A stretch of 64,000 bases of DNA from Toxonevra muliebris (taxonomy: Eukaryota > Arthropoda > Insecta > Diptera > Pallopteridae), in the NCBI GenBank assembly GCA_963691655.1, contig OY829326.1:15674878-15738877 (forward strand), read 5' to 3'. The notes under the pieces were generated by a model. It was not told the origin of the DNA. It ran no database searches and was given only the letters and a program-made list of their open reading frames with translations. Position 1 is the stretch's first letter. The number at the start of each line of letters is the position of its first letter. The translations under genes and the position numbers were made by a program. Positions 11,834 through 23,284 of this stretch are shown one piece after another.

Positions 11834-13079
11834 TAATAGATAAAATGGGTAAAATGTATCCTGAATGAGGAAGGACCTTATTTATATGTTACTCCATTAC
11901 TCCATATTTGAGGTTTCTACTTCAAAAATATTGGGACTGGCTTATGTAAAGTTTTCACGCCAAATAAAGAGATTGTTAGTTATTTGGTAATTATTTGTAA
12001 ATGTTATCTAATGTATTCAATCAGATTCACATTGGGTAAATTGGATCGATAAAGTTACAAAACAAAAAGGTTTCTCACATGTGCTTTCCCACACACAATA
12101 TTACACACACACGCGCGCACACACATAAATTTATTACTATTCAAGTTGATTGCGTTTTCGATTTGTAACAAATCGTATACAACAACAAAAATGTCATATA
12201 TTTTACGTAAATTGCCGGAAAATCACAAATCTTTGAGATAAATATCTCAAAAAATATAAAAAATACAAGCAGAACGCAAAGTCAATGGGAAGATGTGAAA
12301 AAAAAACAGAGAGACAGACAGACGCAGATATCGAAGTAGCACGTAAATGTAAATGCAGCTTCTTTCACTTGTAAATACAACAACAACAGCAGCTTAAATA
12401 GTTGAAATGATTTGCCTTTTTGCTATTTTTTAACGTCGATTTGCTTGAATTGATGCTGCGTAGGAGCAGCGAACGTTCGAACGAACGAGCAACTATGAGA
12501 AGCAAAAGCGTTGAAGTAAAATATCTAGATAGCTTCTTCAGAAGTGGCAGCAGCAACTAGAGACAGTTGCTGCTGCCTGCCATCTGCTGCTGCCGTTGCT
12601 AGTCTATTGCTGTCGATGCATTTTCGTTTTTTTACGTTACGTTTCGTTGCATTTCATTGCAACACAAAAATCAATGCAATCGCAAACAAATTCACATAGT
12701 TTTTGGTACTGCTGCCGCGCTGTTGTTTCATGCCAAATTCATTGTTGTTGCTGCTGCTGTTGTTGATTATTACGATTTTTCCGCTAGCGTACTTCACGTG
12801 CGGCACGGCGCGTATCTATGCCTTCATCTTATTTACTCAAATATATACGAGTATTTGTTGTGTTGCTATGAGTATCTTATTTTATACAGAAACGCTGCAA
12901 AACTTTAAGATTTTCTTTTTGGCACTTTTCATTCTGTTTGCTATAATTTTCTTGGTTTTATTTTAAAGTCTATGTATACTAAATATTTGAGGCTATAAAA
13001 TTCATCACATTCAATTTCTGCTTTGATTGCATCCGATTTTCTGATTTTTCTGTTTCTTTTTTTCTGGTTGTTTGCTTAG
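11834..13079. other. Non-coding stretch with CAG/CTG hairpin and CpG-richer patch
   Basis: Contains a (CA)n-(CG)n run at about 12103-12126, a palindromic GTTCGAACG patch near 12475, a perfect hairpin at 12546-12577 (listed), and a CpG-richer segment around 12780-12815 (CACGTGCGGCACGGCGCG). It could be regulatory. Two overlapping open segments at 12.66-12.97 kb are low-complexity and I do not call them genes. Confidence 0.4.
12546..12577. repeat. Perfect 13-bp CAG/CTG hairpin
   Basis: GGCAGCAGCAACT (12546-12558) and AGTTGCTGCTGCC (12565-12577) are exact reverse complements around a 6-nt loop, AGAGAC. More CTG-rich sequence follows to about 12602. Confidence 0.8.
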
Positions 13080-13152
13080 CATTATCAGATGCGCCTCTTT
13101 TAGAGTTATGCTTCGTTACCTTTTTAGTTCAATTTTGATTTCGATTTCTGTG
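13080..13152 (+). CDS. Candidate internal exon (ambiguous strand)
   Basis: A very pyrimidine-rich tract ending TTTGCTTAG precedes 13080, and 13152 is followed by GTAAGC. The 73-nt segment is open in one plus frame (IIRCASFRVMLRYLF...), which looks hydrophobic. The minus strand of the same interval is also open for 67 codons and reads as a charged helix (RQLQQLEKLLLTTEIEIKIELK), with a possible AAG|GTAACG donor near 13123. I cannot decide between the strands or exclude chance. No family recognised. Confidence 0.2.
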
Positions 13153-13509
13153 GTAAGCAGCAGTTTTTCTAGTTGCTGTAGTTGTCTAAAATACAGTCGC
13201 ATAAATTTTTGCATAAGTGCAGCAACCACATTCAATAATTTTGCCACTAGCAATCTTGTAAATTCGCTTAAGGTATAAAATGAATGCTGCAACATCAAAC
13301 TGTAGCAGCAAATGCACAAGAAATTGTGAAAGTGGTCATTTTATTTTTTTATTACCTACATATTTGCATTTCGAAAAGTAAATTTTCTATTTTTTGTTTT
13401 TTGTTTATTTTTGAGAAACAATAAAAATTAAAAAGTATAAATGTTTTACTAACTCGAGGAAATGATTTTTTAATTTTAATTATTTTCTCGTTGCTAATTG
13501 CACCACAAG

Positions 13510-13548
13510 ACAGCAGCACACAGTAAATCCAGCGATGATATCAGCACA
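13510..13548 (+). CDS. Candidate 39-nt microexon
   Basis: A pyrimidine-bearing tract ends in CCACAAG at 13509, and 13548 is followed by a near-consensus donor GTAAGTG. The 39 nt are exactly 13 codons with no stop (TAAHSKSSDDIST), so inclusion or skipping would keep frame. The peptide is polar and looks like a linker. No family recognised. It lies about 2.7 kb upstream of another plus-strand candidate at 16277. Short exons between strong splice sites also arise by chance in AT-rich DNA. Confidence 0.3.
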
Positions 13549-13559
13549 GTAAGTGAAAT

Positions 13560-14003
13560 TTCTTTTCAACAACTACAACATGTGTACCAGCAACATGAAA
13601 AAGCAAATAATACTTTAAACATTTTAATGAAAAGCAGAGAAAAATCTCATGCCAGTAAAACATTTACATTTAAAATTCATATGTTAATTAATAAAAATTA
13701 AAAAATTTAATTAAAAATGCATTCATTTTGCACATTAAAGAGAAATTCCTCTCTTTCTCTGTTTATCTCTCTAAGTAACAATAACAGCATCAGCAACATG
13801 CGCCAGCGATTAACAATTTGTAGGGAAACATGAAGAAAAATGGTGAATAGCAACAATTTTTCATTTAATTATCGTCGGCTTTGTGATTTGTAAGTTTTGT
13901 AAATAAATTAAAAACTTTTCTATGTTAGTTGTAAAATATGAAAAATTCAGTGTGGATGTGAGAAATATTCCATAAAACTTTTAATAATTTGAGATGCACT
14001 TAC
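13560..14003. other. AT-rich interval, nothing recognised
   Basis: Only low-complexity sequence with a CAGCA-rich patch near 13790. No motif or repeat end seen. Confidence 0.45.
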
Positions 14004-14050
14004 AGAATTAAAAGCTTTTAACGCCTTAAGATTAAGATGCTTTTGTTGTT
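14004..14050 (-). CDS. Candidate 47-nt internal exon, minus strand
   Basis: On the minus strand a long unbroken pyrimidine tract ending CTTTTCATTTCAG (acceptor AG at 14051-14052) precedes the segment, and GTAAGTGCATC (donor GT at 14002-14003) follows it. Two of three frames are closed. The remaining one gives QQKHLNLKALKAFNS after two leading bases and ends on a codon boundary. Both splice signals are close to consensus. The peptide is a basic amphipathic stretch that I do not recognise. Confidence 0.35.
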
Positions 14051-14784
14051 CTGAAATGAAAAGAAAGAGAAAATTTTAGTTTGAACTACCTTCATGTACT
14101 TAGTTAGTTTTCAAGTATTTATTCAAAGATATTATTACAGAATACTTGCAGTAACTCAACTTATTGATTAGACGCTTAGGGAAAAAGGTTATTGTCGTCA
14201 CTTTTTATTACTAAGGCATTACGATATTATCTAGTTAAATTTTATTTTTTTTTTTGGAAGTTAGTAAATCATTTTTAAATCTGACTAGTTCATATTAAAT
14301 AACATGAAGAATATTTTCTGTGAGAATATGAATAAAACTAGCAAACTAGGCAATATTTTCGGAGCTCGCCGCAATTACTAATCTGTGATATTAATAATAA
14401 TTTTTTCTTACTATACATTTCAACTTCAACAATCTTTATGAATTGCAAATATTTGAAAAATTACCTTCGAACGATTTTTTATAATTTTTATCAACAAAAC
14501 ATTTTTATAAAATTTTGGGAAAGTTCTTCATCATAGAACCGATACGAACTTTTCGAAAGAACAATTTTGTAGTTTTTCAGGACCTGCTCCAGTTTTCAGA
14601 ATAAATAGAAAACCTTGATTAGTTGGAGTCAAGTTGGCGTTGCGATTGTTAAAATGGATAAAAGTATCAACCAACGAGATCGCCTTCAATTTTCTGTTTC
14701 CGATAAATTTTATCAAAAACAAGGTCATAGAACTAGCAGCGAAACAAAGCATTAAAAAAATGGGAAGTAGTTGAAACTTGCCTT

Positions 14785-15005
14785 ATTCCGATCGACTTTC
14801 AACGTCTTCGACTGAGGGCAATATCATCAGAATGAAAGAAACGGTGATAGAAATCGTCATTTAAGATGACTCAAGATGTCAAATCAATCCATTCGGACCA
14901 TTTTAGTTGATGTTTAGGACATGCAATGCGCTGCGGCCTTCTACAATCACGAAACGTATCCTAACGAAACGTGGATTTAGGATGAATGCATGTATGTACT
15001 GGTAG
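14785..15005 (+). pseudogene. Mariner transposase fragment
   Basis: Across frame breaks the segment carries a RPSTS-like linker (near 14790), MKETVIENR (near 14833), then SIRTILVDVLGMQCAAAF (near 14900) and NETWI (near 14965). These correspond in order to the helix-turn-helix 'ILVDVLGM' region and the 'GDETWI' block with the first catalytic aspartate in mariner (Mos1-type) transposases. The Asp of GDET is Asn here and several frameshifts are present. No terminal repeats were found. Confidence 0.65.
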
Positions 15006-15009
15006 ATCT

Positions 15010-16276
15010 TGAAGAAGAAGGAAGGAGTGGTTTTTAGAAGCAATCAAGAAAGTTCTTCCGAAAAATTTGGTTTTTGTTCTATAAAGAATTTCTTCTAAAC
15101 TAGTGCAACCAATAAAAATAATATTTAACCCATGATTGTAACTTCTAATAGAAAAAAAGTAGATGTCAGACCTGAGTGCAGTGCTGAGAGCTGAGTTCAA
15201 AATACAAATCGTGACGTGTAGCTAATGCAAAATCATCATCAATAGCATCATCATATAGACACTGAAGATATCACTTGAAATCACGACTTGGTAATCAAGC
15301 TGCTGCATACGAAAAAACATGTGCTTTGCACGAAGTGCTACTGACCGAAAGACCGGCTTCTAAATTAGTCAATAAAAAAACATTGTAGTAGCAGTAGTTT
15401 GCAATAATAATAATAATCATAATAACAATGAAAACAACAACAACTTTCTTTCATTGCAAAAAATTTAAAAAAAAACAAACAAAAAAGTAACAAACGCGTT
15501 TTAACAACTTTTTCTACTACAAATATTTTTCTTTCTTTTTTCTTAACTTTTCAAAAATACGCCTCCAGGCGCAAACAAAAACGTTAATTTGTTGAAATAG
15601 ACTTTTTTTCTTAATCGTGAATTTTGTGTTTACCTTTTTGGGTTTTTATTTTATTTTTATTTTTTTCTTTTGAAATTTTTATTTAATATTTTTTTTTCGC
15701 TCATAAATCAAAACATCCATCAAAAAGTTGCCGAACATCTTGTTAACTTCAATTTAATTTAACATTTTTTTTTCTTATTAGCGGACAGGCGCTACTGCCA
15801 GGCAGTACAAACCAGACCTTGAGCCAGTTTTCTTTGCGTTTTTATTACTTTTTTCTCAATTTTTTTTTGAATTGATTAACACTTTGCGGTGTTTTGTTGT
15901 TGTGTGCATCATTTGCAATACCAATACACAACTACGCAATACACTTACTTTCATACGCACACACACATGCACACATATTTACATACACCTCCGTATCTAC
16001 ATTTCTGTATATTAATTTTGGCAAAATTATTGTTTTATTTTTTTCTTTTTCTTTGTAATTTAATTTCATCTTAAATGTCGATATTTGTTTTTATTGTTAT
16101 TGTTGTAATTACAAATGCGCATGCGTTCATTGCCTCCAGCCATTTTTATGATGATATTGTTTCATTCATTTTGGTGACTGACTGCGACTGAGAGTGCGTT
16201 TTATTTGTGTGTGCACGTGTGTGTGCGTTTGTTGCTTTTTGCATTAATTGGAATTTAAACAATTTGTGTGCTACAG
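15010..16276. other. AT-rich interval with CA microsatellite and one acceptor-like site
   Basis: Holds a (CA)-rich run near 15955-15980. A strong acceptor-like tract ends CTTATTAG at 15780 and is followed by a GC-richer open segment (GQALLPGSTNQTLSQ in one frame), but I find no convincing donor after it, so I do not call an exon. The rest is AT-rich and featureless. Confidence 0.4.
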
Positions 16277-16310
16277 GCAATCAGTCTGAAGAATGATGGC
16301 CAGATAATTG
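16277..16310 (+). CDS. Candidate 34-nt microexon
   Basis: Acceptor GTGCTACAG at 16276 and donor GTAAGC from 16311 bound a GC-richer segment reading AISLKNDGQII plus one base (phase 1 at its 3' end). Spliced to the candidate at 13510-13548 the frame would stay open. The peptide is not recognised. If the donor is not used, the same frame stays open to a TAA at about 16391. Confidence 0.3.
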
Positions 16311-16391
16311 GTAAGCTTGTTTGCCTAATAGCCGAGTTCAAGTTGAATGCGTTCAATGGCTTTCAACGCTCAACCAGTCAGCCAGCCAAAT

Positions 16392-17732
16392 AAAAAATCA
16401 AAGCATCTTTAATGGATGCTGGTTGAAAAGCAAACAGCTTAGGTTACCTGAAGCAATTGTTTCTTTTAACTTCATAATTTTTGTTTGTATTACTATTTTA
16501 TTCTTTATAAAGTCTATTATTTTACACACTTTTGTTGGGTAAAGTGTTAATACTGCAACAAGAATTATACAATAAAAAACAAATAAGAGTCAGCTAGAAA
16601 AATATTCATATACTTATACAATTCTTAAATATGCTCAGTTGAAATTTTGTTAGTAAAATCTTGTTTTTATGACTATCAAAAACATAAAATCATCATCATA
16701 CAAATGAGACTCACGCTTATGGTTGACATATGCATGTATTATACCTACAAAAAAAGGTAAATTAACATGTTCTTTCTTTTATATTTATACATTTATTCTT
16801 GTCTAATCCACTTAAACTAGTTAGTAAAAAATTAAACCTTTAGAAATTTAATAACAAATAAAAATTATTGTCTTGAAAAACGCTGTCATTTTGAAATTTT
16901 TTTGATATTATATGCAGAACAATGTAAAAGAAAACATACTTTAAAAATACAGCAGCTTCTTCGGCATGAATGACAGCTATATTTATTTGAACTATTTCAT
17001 CAGAGAGGTAATAGATTTTCAGACAATACAGTCATGAGAAGATTTTTAAAAATATGAATTTTACTTTTCATATAAACTTTGGTTTTCACATGGAAAATGA
17101 AGCACTATAACTTTTCATTTATGATTTGCAAAACAAACTTTTCAACGAATTTTAAAAGTTCTTAAAACAATTAATAAGTAGGTATATTAAGGGAAAAATT
17201 TCACCCATCTCGACTATGCAATAAAGCTGTTCTACATGCTATTTTTAACAACTTTGCAACCAATGACTTTAACTTTTCTTCATTTTCGTACTTATACTAA
17301 AAAAAAAACATTTTTTTAAAAATAAAAGTATTTTAAATTTTAATGTTATCTCCCAAAAATATTAAGATTTAAGTGTGCCCAAATTCTTAAGTTTAATTTA
17401 AGACAACTAGTACTAATGCATCGTGCCAGAGACCAAAACATCGGACATGTCGTTATTGAAGAAATATAGACATTTTTTCAAAAATTTAAAAAGTCAAAAA
17501 AAAGAAAGAAGAAACTTTTTCAAGTCTTTCAAATTTAATTTCACATGAACGTCGTTGCATGGTGTTGATTTGAACTTGATAACTGTTAAAGCAGTTTTAA
17601 TAGCAATGTTCAGCTATACCAGCGTCACTCTTTTTATTTCGAACCAATGGAGATAACAAATTAATGCACACAGATTGAAGCAATTGGTCAACGCTTTGCT
17701 TTCAATTGCAGCACTCAGTGAATATTTGTGTT
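16392..17732. other. Unannotated AT-rich stretch
   Basis: No gene, terminal repeat or coding motif seen. Homopolymer A and T runs only. Confidence 0.5.
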
Positions 17733-17800
17733 CAGGGGCGGATACAAGAGGGCAGTAGGGGAGGAACAAGGGGAAAATTTCCCCTCCCAAAAGATTTTCA
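17733..17800 (+). mobile_element. Solo hAT-like terminal sequence
   Basis: CAGGGGCGGATACAAG followed by GGGCAGTAGGGGAGG and the palindrome GGGGAAAATTTCCCC is the usual terminal architecture of many hAT elements (CAGGGGCGGA...). No matching inverted end was found downstream, so this is a single end of a truncated element. Confidence 0.4.
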
Positions 17801-17883
17801 AACACTTAAAAATTTAATAACTTAAACAGGCAAAAAGGTGAACATAATTGGTTATTGTTGTTTTTAGTTAGTTGCCTGAAACT

Positions 17884-18010
17884 GATGGTGTTGCTATAGC
17901 TACTTATTCAGACGATACTGCCATTTTAGTGTCAAATTAACCTCCTACAGAAGCTGCTAATCTAGTTCAGAAATAGCTCGACTACGTTCAACAATGGTTA
18001 CTTCGTGGAT
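17884..18010 (+). pseudogene. Jockey-type RT scrap around the catalytic box
   Basis: The frame reads DGVAIATYSDDTAILVSN, stop, PPTEAANLVQK, stop, LDYVQQWLLR. This is the jockey-clade RT catalytic region (FADDTAIL, then 'VQ..LD.VQQWL') with Phe-Ala replaced by Tyr-Ser and two internal stops. Only about 40 codons survive. It abuts a tRNA-like sequence. Confidence 0.7.
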
Positions 18011-18062
18011 GAGTGCTTAACTGGAGTTCCATCTGCCTCAGGTTCGATTCCTAGATGGGGTT
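18006..18062 (+). repeat. tRNA-like (SINE head?) sequence
   Basis: TGGATGAGTGCTTAAC resembles an A-box arm and AGGTTCGATTCC is a consensus B box at tRNA-like spacing. No complete cloverleaf can be drawn. Probably a SINE or tRNA pseudogene joined to the RT scrap. Confidence 0.35.
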
Positions 18063-18515
18063 AAATTCTTAAAAAATGTCCAAATGGATTGTTATAATAA
18101 AATGGATCATTTCGGTTATTTAGTTCTTAAATACGTGGCTCAAGTACCAGTTCAACGGGTTCTATTCTCAGGTAGAGAATTGAATCCACCAAAAAAAAAA
18201 CCAAATTATAGGTTTCAGATCAATATAAAAAGAAAATCCCTGATAGGAAAGGGAAAATTTGAATACAGGGTAAGAATCTACTAATTCTCGAGACCCATTA
18301 TAAACTAATCTAAACCCGAAAACTGAATAAATGTATCCTATTGTTATATTTTGCACGATCCTTTACCTTGGAAATAGATCATAGAAATTGTGAAATGTTT
18401 TGCTGTTTTGCGTCTCATGCCATTTTAATAAATGGATATTTTTTTTTTTGAATCTTCACTGAAAATACATTTGCTTTTTGGAGTTTTCGGCATTTTTAGA
18501 CATTTCGCTTATACT

Positions 18516-18755
18516 TTAAAGCTTCGAAAATGGATTCGCTCTGTTATCATCAATCAATATGGAATGAGTGAAATGATTCAGATAAATAAGCTTAACACGT
18601 TCAATGCGGATGGCATCAATTGAGTCCATGTGAAACTTTCGCATCGACCGGGTGGATTCTATTGATGCCGGTAGCCATGGCAGCGTCCCCTCCCTTTTTC
18701 CGCTTGGGGTCGCCATTTTACTCCACTTTGTGTCAAGATTCGAATAGGAATCCAT
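18516..18755 (-). other. GC-richer open segment, unassigned
   Basis: A 79-codon open frame on the minus strand starts MDSYSNLDTKWSKMATPSGK and lies in a patch noticeably richer in G+C (about 18640-18760) than its surroundings. No motif is recognised. It could be the remains of a mobile-element leader or a former exon. Confidence 0.2.
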
Positions 18756-18810
18756 TCAGTTGTGCTTCGGTTGTGTTTCGAATTTGGCACCCGCGCTGAA
18801 CGTGTGAATT

Positions 18811-19050
18811 GAGCAATAATGCTAGAAAAATATCAAAGAGTTATGGAACAAGCAAAGCAGACGATCGTTTTGGAACCAGTTACGGTTCCTCATCAGTGAT
18901 CTTTGTGATAGTTCCCGTATTTCAACAATCTACATATATAAGTAAAGTTAATGAGATTTATAAGACAATATCTCAACAGAATAGTATTATTGAAAGGAAA
19001 TATCACTACAGTTCTATATACTTGTTGCTATTGTTCTGAAATAATTTTAT
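18811..19050 (+). repeat. Dispersed repeat family B, copy 1
   Basis: Shares the order CAATAATGC, a GGAACC(A/C) block, and TATTATTGAAA followed by AATATCACTA with the segment at 25421-25650, in the same orientation, with many differences. An old dispersed element of unknown type. Confidence 0.5.
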
Positions 19051-19096
19051 TTGGAAAGAAAAGATAGAAAGAAATCATGGGAAATATGTGTGTTTT

Positions 19097-19155
19097 TTGG
19101 GGATACGGGGGATAGCCAAATAACACTGGGGGATAATCCCCGGTTATCGGGGATA
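19097..19155. repeat. G-rich palindromic patch
   Basis: Four G runs of 4-5 (19099, 19107, 19128, 19149) and the inverted pair CCCCGGTTATCGGGG occur within 60 bases in otherwise AT-rich DNA. A G-quadruplex or hairpin could form. It may be the end of a hAT-like element, but no partner was seen. Confidence 0.45.
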
Positions 19156-19479
19156 GGTCGTCATGATACTAGACTGCGACCAGAAGTTCTCTATAGAAAT
19201 GCGTTAACGTGTAATTAATGCGCAGCCAGTATGAAGGAAAACCAGAAAACCCCATGAAGCTTTGAAGGAATTCATTCCACCTTTGATTTAGTTAAATCAA
19301 TAATATAGAATGGGCTTGACCAGTACATTGGTTGATTCATGTATCCGAGAATTATTTTAAATAATTTGTGCACAAGGCTCAGTGATTCATTTATACCTTT
19401 TAAAGAAATTCGCGAGATTGTTATCTTTATTATTGCACAATACAATAAAACAATCTGCTGATAGCAGAGATAATGATTA

Positions 19480-19565
19480 CAGTACAATCCCGATTATCCG
19501 AATCAATCTGAACCAGGGTTAATCCATATAATCGAAAATCCGGATAATCGATTTCATAGTGAAAT
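19480..19565 (+). mobile_element. Solo pogo-like terminal repeat
   Basis: Directly after TA (19478-19479) stands CAGTACAATCCCGATTATCC. It is followed by repeated 'TAATC(C/G)A' and 'TCCGGATAATCG' blocks, the usual terminal style of pogo/Tigger elements (CAGTA...TTATCCG). No opposite end is visible. Confidence 0.45.
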
Positions 19566-19569
19566 CAGA

Positions 19570-21734
19570 AAAGAACACGTCATTTAGACAATAAGATAAT
19601 TTTTAAAAAATTACGAGCAACAAAGTCGTATGCTAGAAAAAACAATGTAATTTACATTTTTGGCTGGAAATAACTTGTTATTGACCTTTGACGTAACGAA
19701 TCACATTTTTACATTGTAGCCAAGTCCCTGATCCGTTTTAGCTGTAACAACTGTATAAGGTCCGATTCATCTTGTCTTTAGAACCACTTAAATGCAACGG
19801 TTAGGGTTAGGGATATAATATATGTTCAACGATCTATAAAATATGCAACGGTACTAACTATTATTTTCTTTATTCTAAATTTATATTAATTGGTACGCAA
19901 ATCCTACGCAAATATGATTTCTCAATTACAATTTTAAAAATAAGTTATATGTATCTAGAATTGGAGCTAATAAAACGTTATTCATAAAATTAATAATACT
20001 CCATGCTTTATTATAAAGTTAGTGTGAATGCTGACAAAAATCAGAATATATATTCCACAAAGCTTCTTCTTTTATGACACAGTAGCGCGCGGAGGAACTA
20101 GACCAAGCTTTCCGCATATATCTAATTTCCACAAATATGTCCAAAACTGTAGTTTTCCGTGAGAAGATTTCAAGAACTTGTTAAGGCATTTTGAGGATCT
20201 GATTTTAATTCAGTGACCTCAAATCAACTAAAAATTACTACCACTCATAGCCGCAAGAAGAAAAAGTGATTTTCTATCAAACTGAAATTTATGTTGAAAA
20301 TAAACAAATTAAAATTAAGATACGAAGTCACTGACAGTTAACGAGCTAACGTAAATATAATTCGTTGTTTTTGTCTTATAATTAAGTTAATAAAAATTTG
20401 AATGGCTTGGAAAGCCATGAATTGTTGACATAAAAAGGATACTAATTTATAGCTATGCTCCTACACATAATTCGAAGTCACGGTCTATTAAACTATACAT
20501 TAAATGCATACTAAAATCTCAAATCATCATTAAAAGAGAGGATCCCAGCAAATATTTGTGTATAATTAAAAATTTAAGTGGAACTAAAAATTTAATAATC
20601 AATAACCCCGTCAAGTAACTAAATTATAAAAAACATGCAAAACAACAAAATTTCACACGATTAAAAATTTCAATTTCACTTTCTGCAAAAATCTACAACA
20701 ACAACAACAACAGAAATTATGCGCACATAACTTTATATCTGAACGAAAGTGAATTTTCACAAGTAACGTCGCTTCGTGTCATTAACCCAATTAAGTGCAA
20801 CAAATCGATTTAATATTGGGCAACAACTTTTTTTTCTAGACGCACACATATGCGCTGAAAGGCAATTTTCAAAAAAAAAAAAAACAAAAACAATCAACTA
20901 ACTAACTACTTTTCCTTTCGCTATAAAAAGCAGCAGCAGCAACAACAACAAACAAAAACAAAACCAGTTCAAATAGTTTTCTTTATCAAAAATGTCTACA
21001 TACACGAGTACAAGATGATGGCAATACTGAATTACTACAACCAAATATCAAATGCCATTGCGCTATGTGGCGTATGCGCGATGCATGTTGCACATTCACA
21101 CTCACATATACATACAGATACACACACTTGTACACATGCATACATAACCACGCGGTACCAAGTATGACGTTAACAAAAAAGACAAAACTGTTGCCGATTT
21201 GCTGATCCTTATGGTGTTCATCGTGCAACAACTAGCAGCTAACAACAACAACCAAAATAATAATAACAAGTTTTCTAATATCTGTTTTTTGTTGTTGTAG
21301 TGCTTTTCTTCTACTCTCTCAACTATTAAATATTATTTATATTTGTTGCTAAATGCCACTAACAACAACCCGCAACAACTATGACCATAACAACAACCAG
21401 CAACAACAAAAACAATCATAATAATGCACCAATTATCTTCCTTGCATCGTTAGAGAACGAGCGAGTGAGTTGAATAATAGCGACTATTTACAAGCATAGC
21501 TTTTATTTTTGTTGCATTATTTTTTCGTGCAACATTTTCATTACAAATACATACGACTAACTACCACATAGTAGCACTACTTCTACTACTATTTCATAGC
21601 TACTCCTAAACACAATAACATTACTAATATATGTATGTGTATGTAGTAGTTTTATGATGTACTGCTCATAAATTGTTGGACTGTATTGTTAAATGTGAGC
21701 CTGTTTATGTATGTATGCGCATGTATGAATTTTA
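19570..21734. other. AT-rich interval with CAA/CAG and CA microsatellites
   Basis: From about 20690 to 21470 the DNA is dense in CAA/CAG triplets and CA runs. On the minus strand an acceptor-like tract ends at 21232 and is followed by an open segment (LLHDEHHKDQQIGNSF), but there is no good donor, so I do not call an exon. A short GGTTAGGGTTAGGG motif lies near 19800. Otherwise nothing. Confidence 0.4.
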
Positions 21735-22172
21735 GGGTGAATCGAGATATTTTTTGGAAATTCTAAATTTCAAATCGATAAAAGTCCAATCGACAAAAAA
21801 ATAGGTCTCCCGCAAGGGATCTAAAGATTATAATTTTTAAAAAATAAATAAAGTGATTTTTTTTCTCGCATTTCATGTAAACTTAAAGAATTTTTCGCAA
21901 AATTCGCATTTTTTTCTAATTTAAGAAATATTGACAAAATTTCTTTTTTACCATTAAATATATTATTATTTAAGGTTTTATTTTATTTATTTTAATAAAA
22001 ATTATGAAAAATATATGAAAAATTTAAATTTTCAAGATAATTATAATATATATATTTTTTTCAATTGGATTTTTTTTTTTTTGTGGTCTATATATGAGTC
22101 TATAGAGACAAATTTTTATCGATTTTAAATTTTAAATTTAAAACAGAAAAAAAAATAAATTTCGTTACACCC
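21735..22172. mobile_element. TA-flanked MITE
   Basis: Left end GGGTGAATCGAGATATTTTT and right end (reversed) GGGTGTAACGAAATTTATTT form long imperfect inverted repeats that extend inward through a shared AAATCGATAAAA block. The element is flanked by TA on each side (21733-21734, 22173-22174). The 438-bp AT-rich interior has no coding. This fits a Tc1/mariner-type MITE. Confidence 0.65.
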
Positions 22173-22179
22173 TAATATA

Positions 22180-23198
22180 TGTGTATGCGTCTGAAAGCTA
22201 ATGATTATTTTGTTAATAATCTCTGTTTCTGCCTCGGCTTTAGTGAAACTTCATATTAACTTATGACCATGCACTTTGGATAATTTAAGACGAACCATCA
22301 TCAACTTTGCATTTGTTTTTTGGTTTTTTTTTTTTTTTGGTTAAATATAGCTTGAGGATATTTTTGTTTTTAATAACTTTTTATACTTGCATACATATAT
22401 TTTTAATAATTTGTAATTACAAATTATTTTTGTGATTTGATAATTAAGCATGAAGATATGTGAAATTGGAAAAGTGAAAACCTTCGTGTGATTGTCATTT
22501 TTCACGCATTTGTAATCATGATTTTTCAGAAATGCTATCGTTTATCACCTCATAAAATACTTGAAGGCAAAAAAAAAAGTTATAATGCGGTGTAAATTGC
22601 TATCAAATTATGAGTCTGTGACTATCTGCAGTGATTCTAATGTTTCGTATGTTTACATGCAGTATGTACTGTTTAAATTGGTTTCTATCCATGGTAGAAG
22701 TATGAAACGGTAATTTCATTTTCAATATTTTGAATGTTTCAGCTATGCATTTTATAAAATGAGAAAAGTTGTAAAATTAAGGTATTACTTTTGTTATTTA
22801 GTAGTAAATGATGAATTTTAGTTTTATTGTTTTCTTTATTACCAAATATTGTTTGGTAAGTTTTGCAATAAAAATAATGAAAAAATAAAAAACACACAAA
22901 TTTATTTGTAATCCTACTTATTTGTATTTACACTGATTTGAATTTTGTTGGAATTTGACACACAAAAAAATTTGGGTTTTTCTATAAAATGAGTTGCACA
23001 ATCCTGGTAATCTAAACAATAAACATAATTGTAAAAACCATAGTTTTTCGCAAAATAAAGTTGTGCGAGAGGCGTGGCTCTCTATTTGTAGAAGAAGTGA
23101 AAGTGATCTACCAAAAGTGGCATTGGTATGTTTACTTTACTTCTTAAAACAGAATATGCACTACAAGAACAAAAATATCCGGCTAGTGCCTGGTTTTC
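22180..23198. other. AT-rich interval, nothing recognised
   Basis: A T run near 22325 and low-complexity sequence. A slightly GC-richer patch (GCGAGAGGCGTGGCTC, about 23064) precedes the palindrome below. No family recognised. Confidence 0.45.
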
Positions 23199-23284
23199 CA
23201 TATCGTCGCCTAAGAATTGATTTGGCGTATGTGTGTACAAATTCATATACCTATACGCCAAATCAATTCTCAGGCGACGATATG
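23199..23284. repeat. 32-bp palindrome shared with family A repeats
   Basis: Arms 23199-23230 and 23253-23284 are reverse complements with one mismatch around a 22-nt loop. The right arm core ACGCCAAATCAATTC followed by (G/A)GCGACGATA recurs at 24609-24636 and 63488-63515 inside the two family A copies. In the second of these a partial left arm (63451-63472) is also present. Confidence 0.85.

Noticed and set aside
12657..12966. Two overlapping open frames of 83-87 codons
   Set aside because: They overlap in different frames, are low-complexity (Leu/Ile/Phe runs) and have no splice or motif support.
15781..15840. GC-richer segment after a strong acceptor (GQALLPGSTNQTLSQ)
   Set aside because: The only GT after it reads GTTTTC, a poor donor; kept as a note in the interval entry.
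21100..21231. Minus-strand exon LLHDEHHKDQQIGNSF after an acceptor-like tract
   Set aside because: No donor near consensus and the frame runs into CA-repeat-derived residues.
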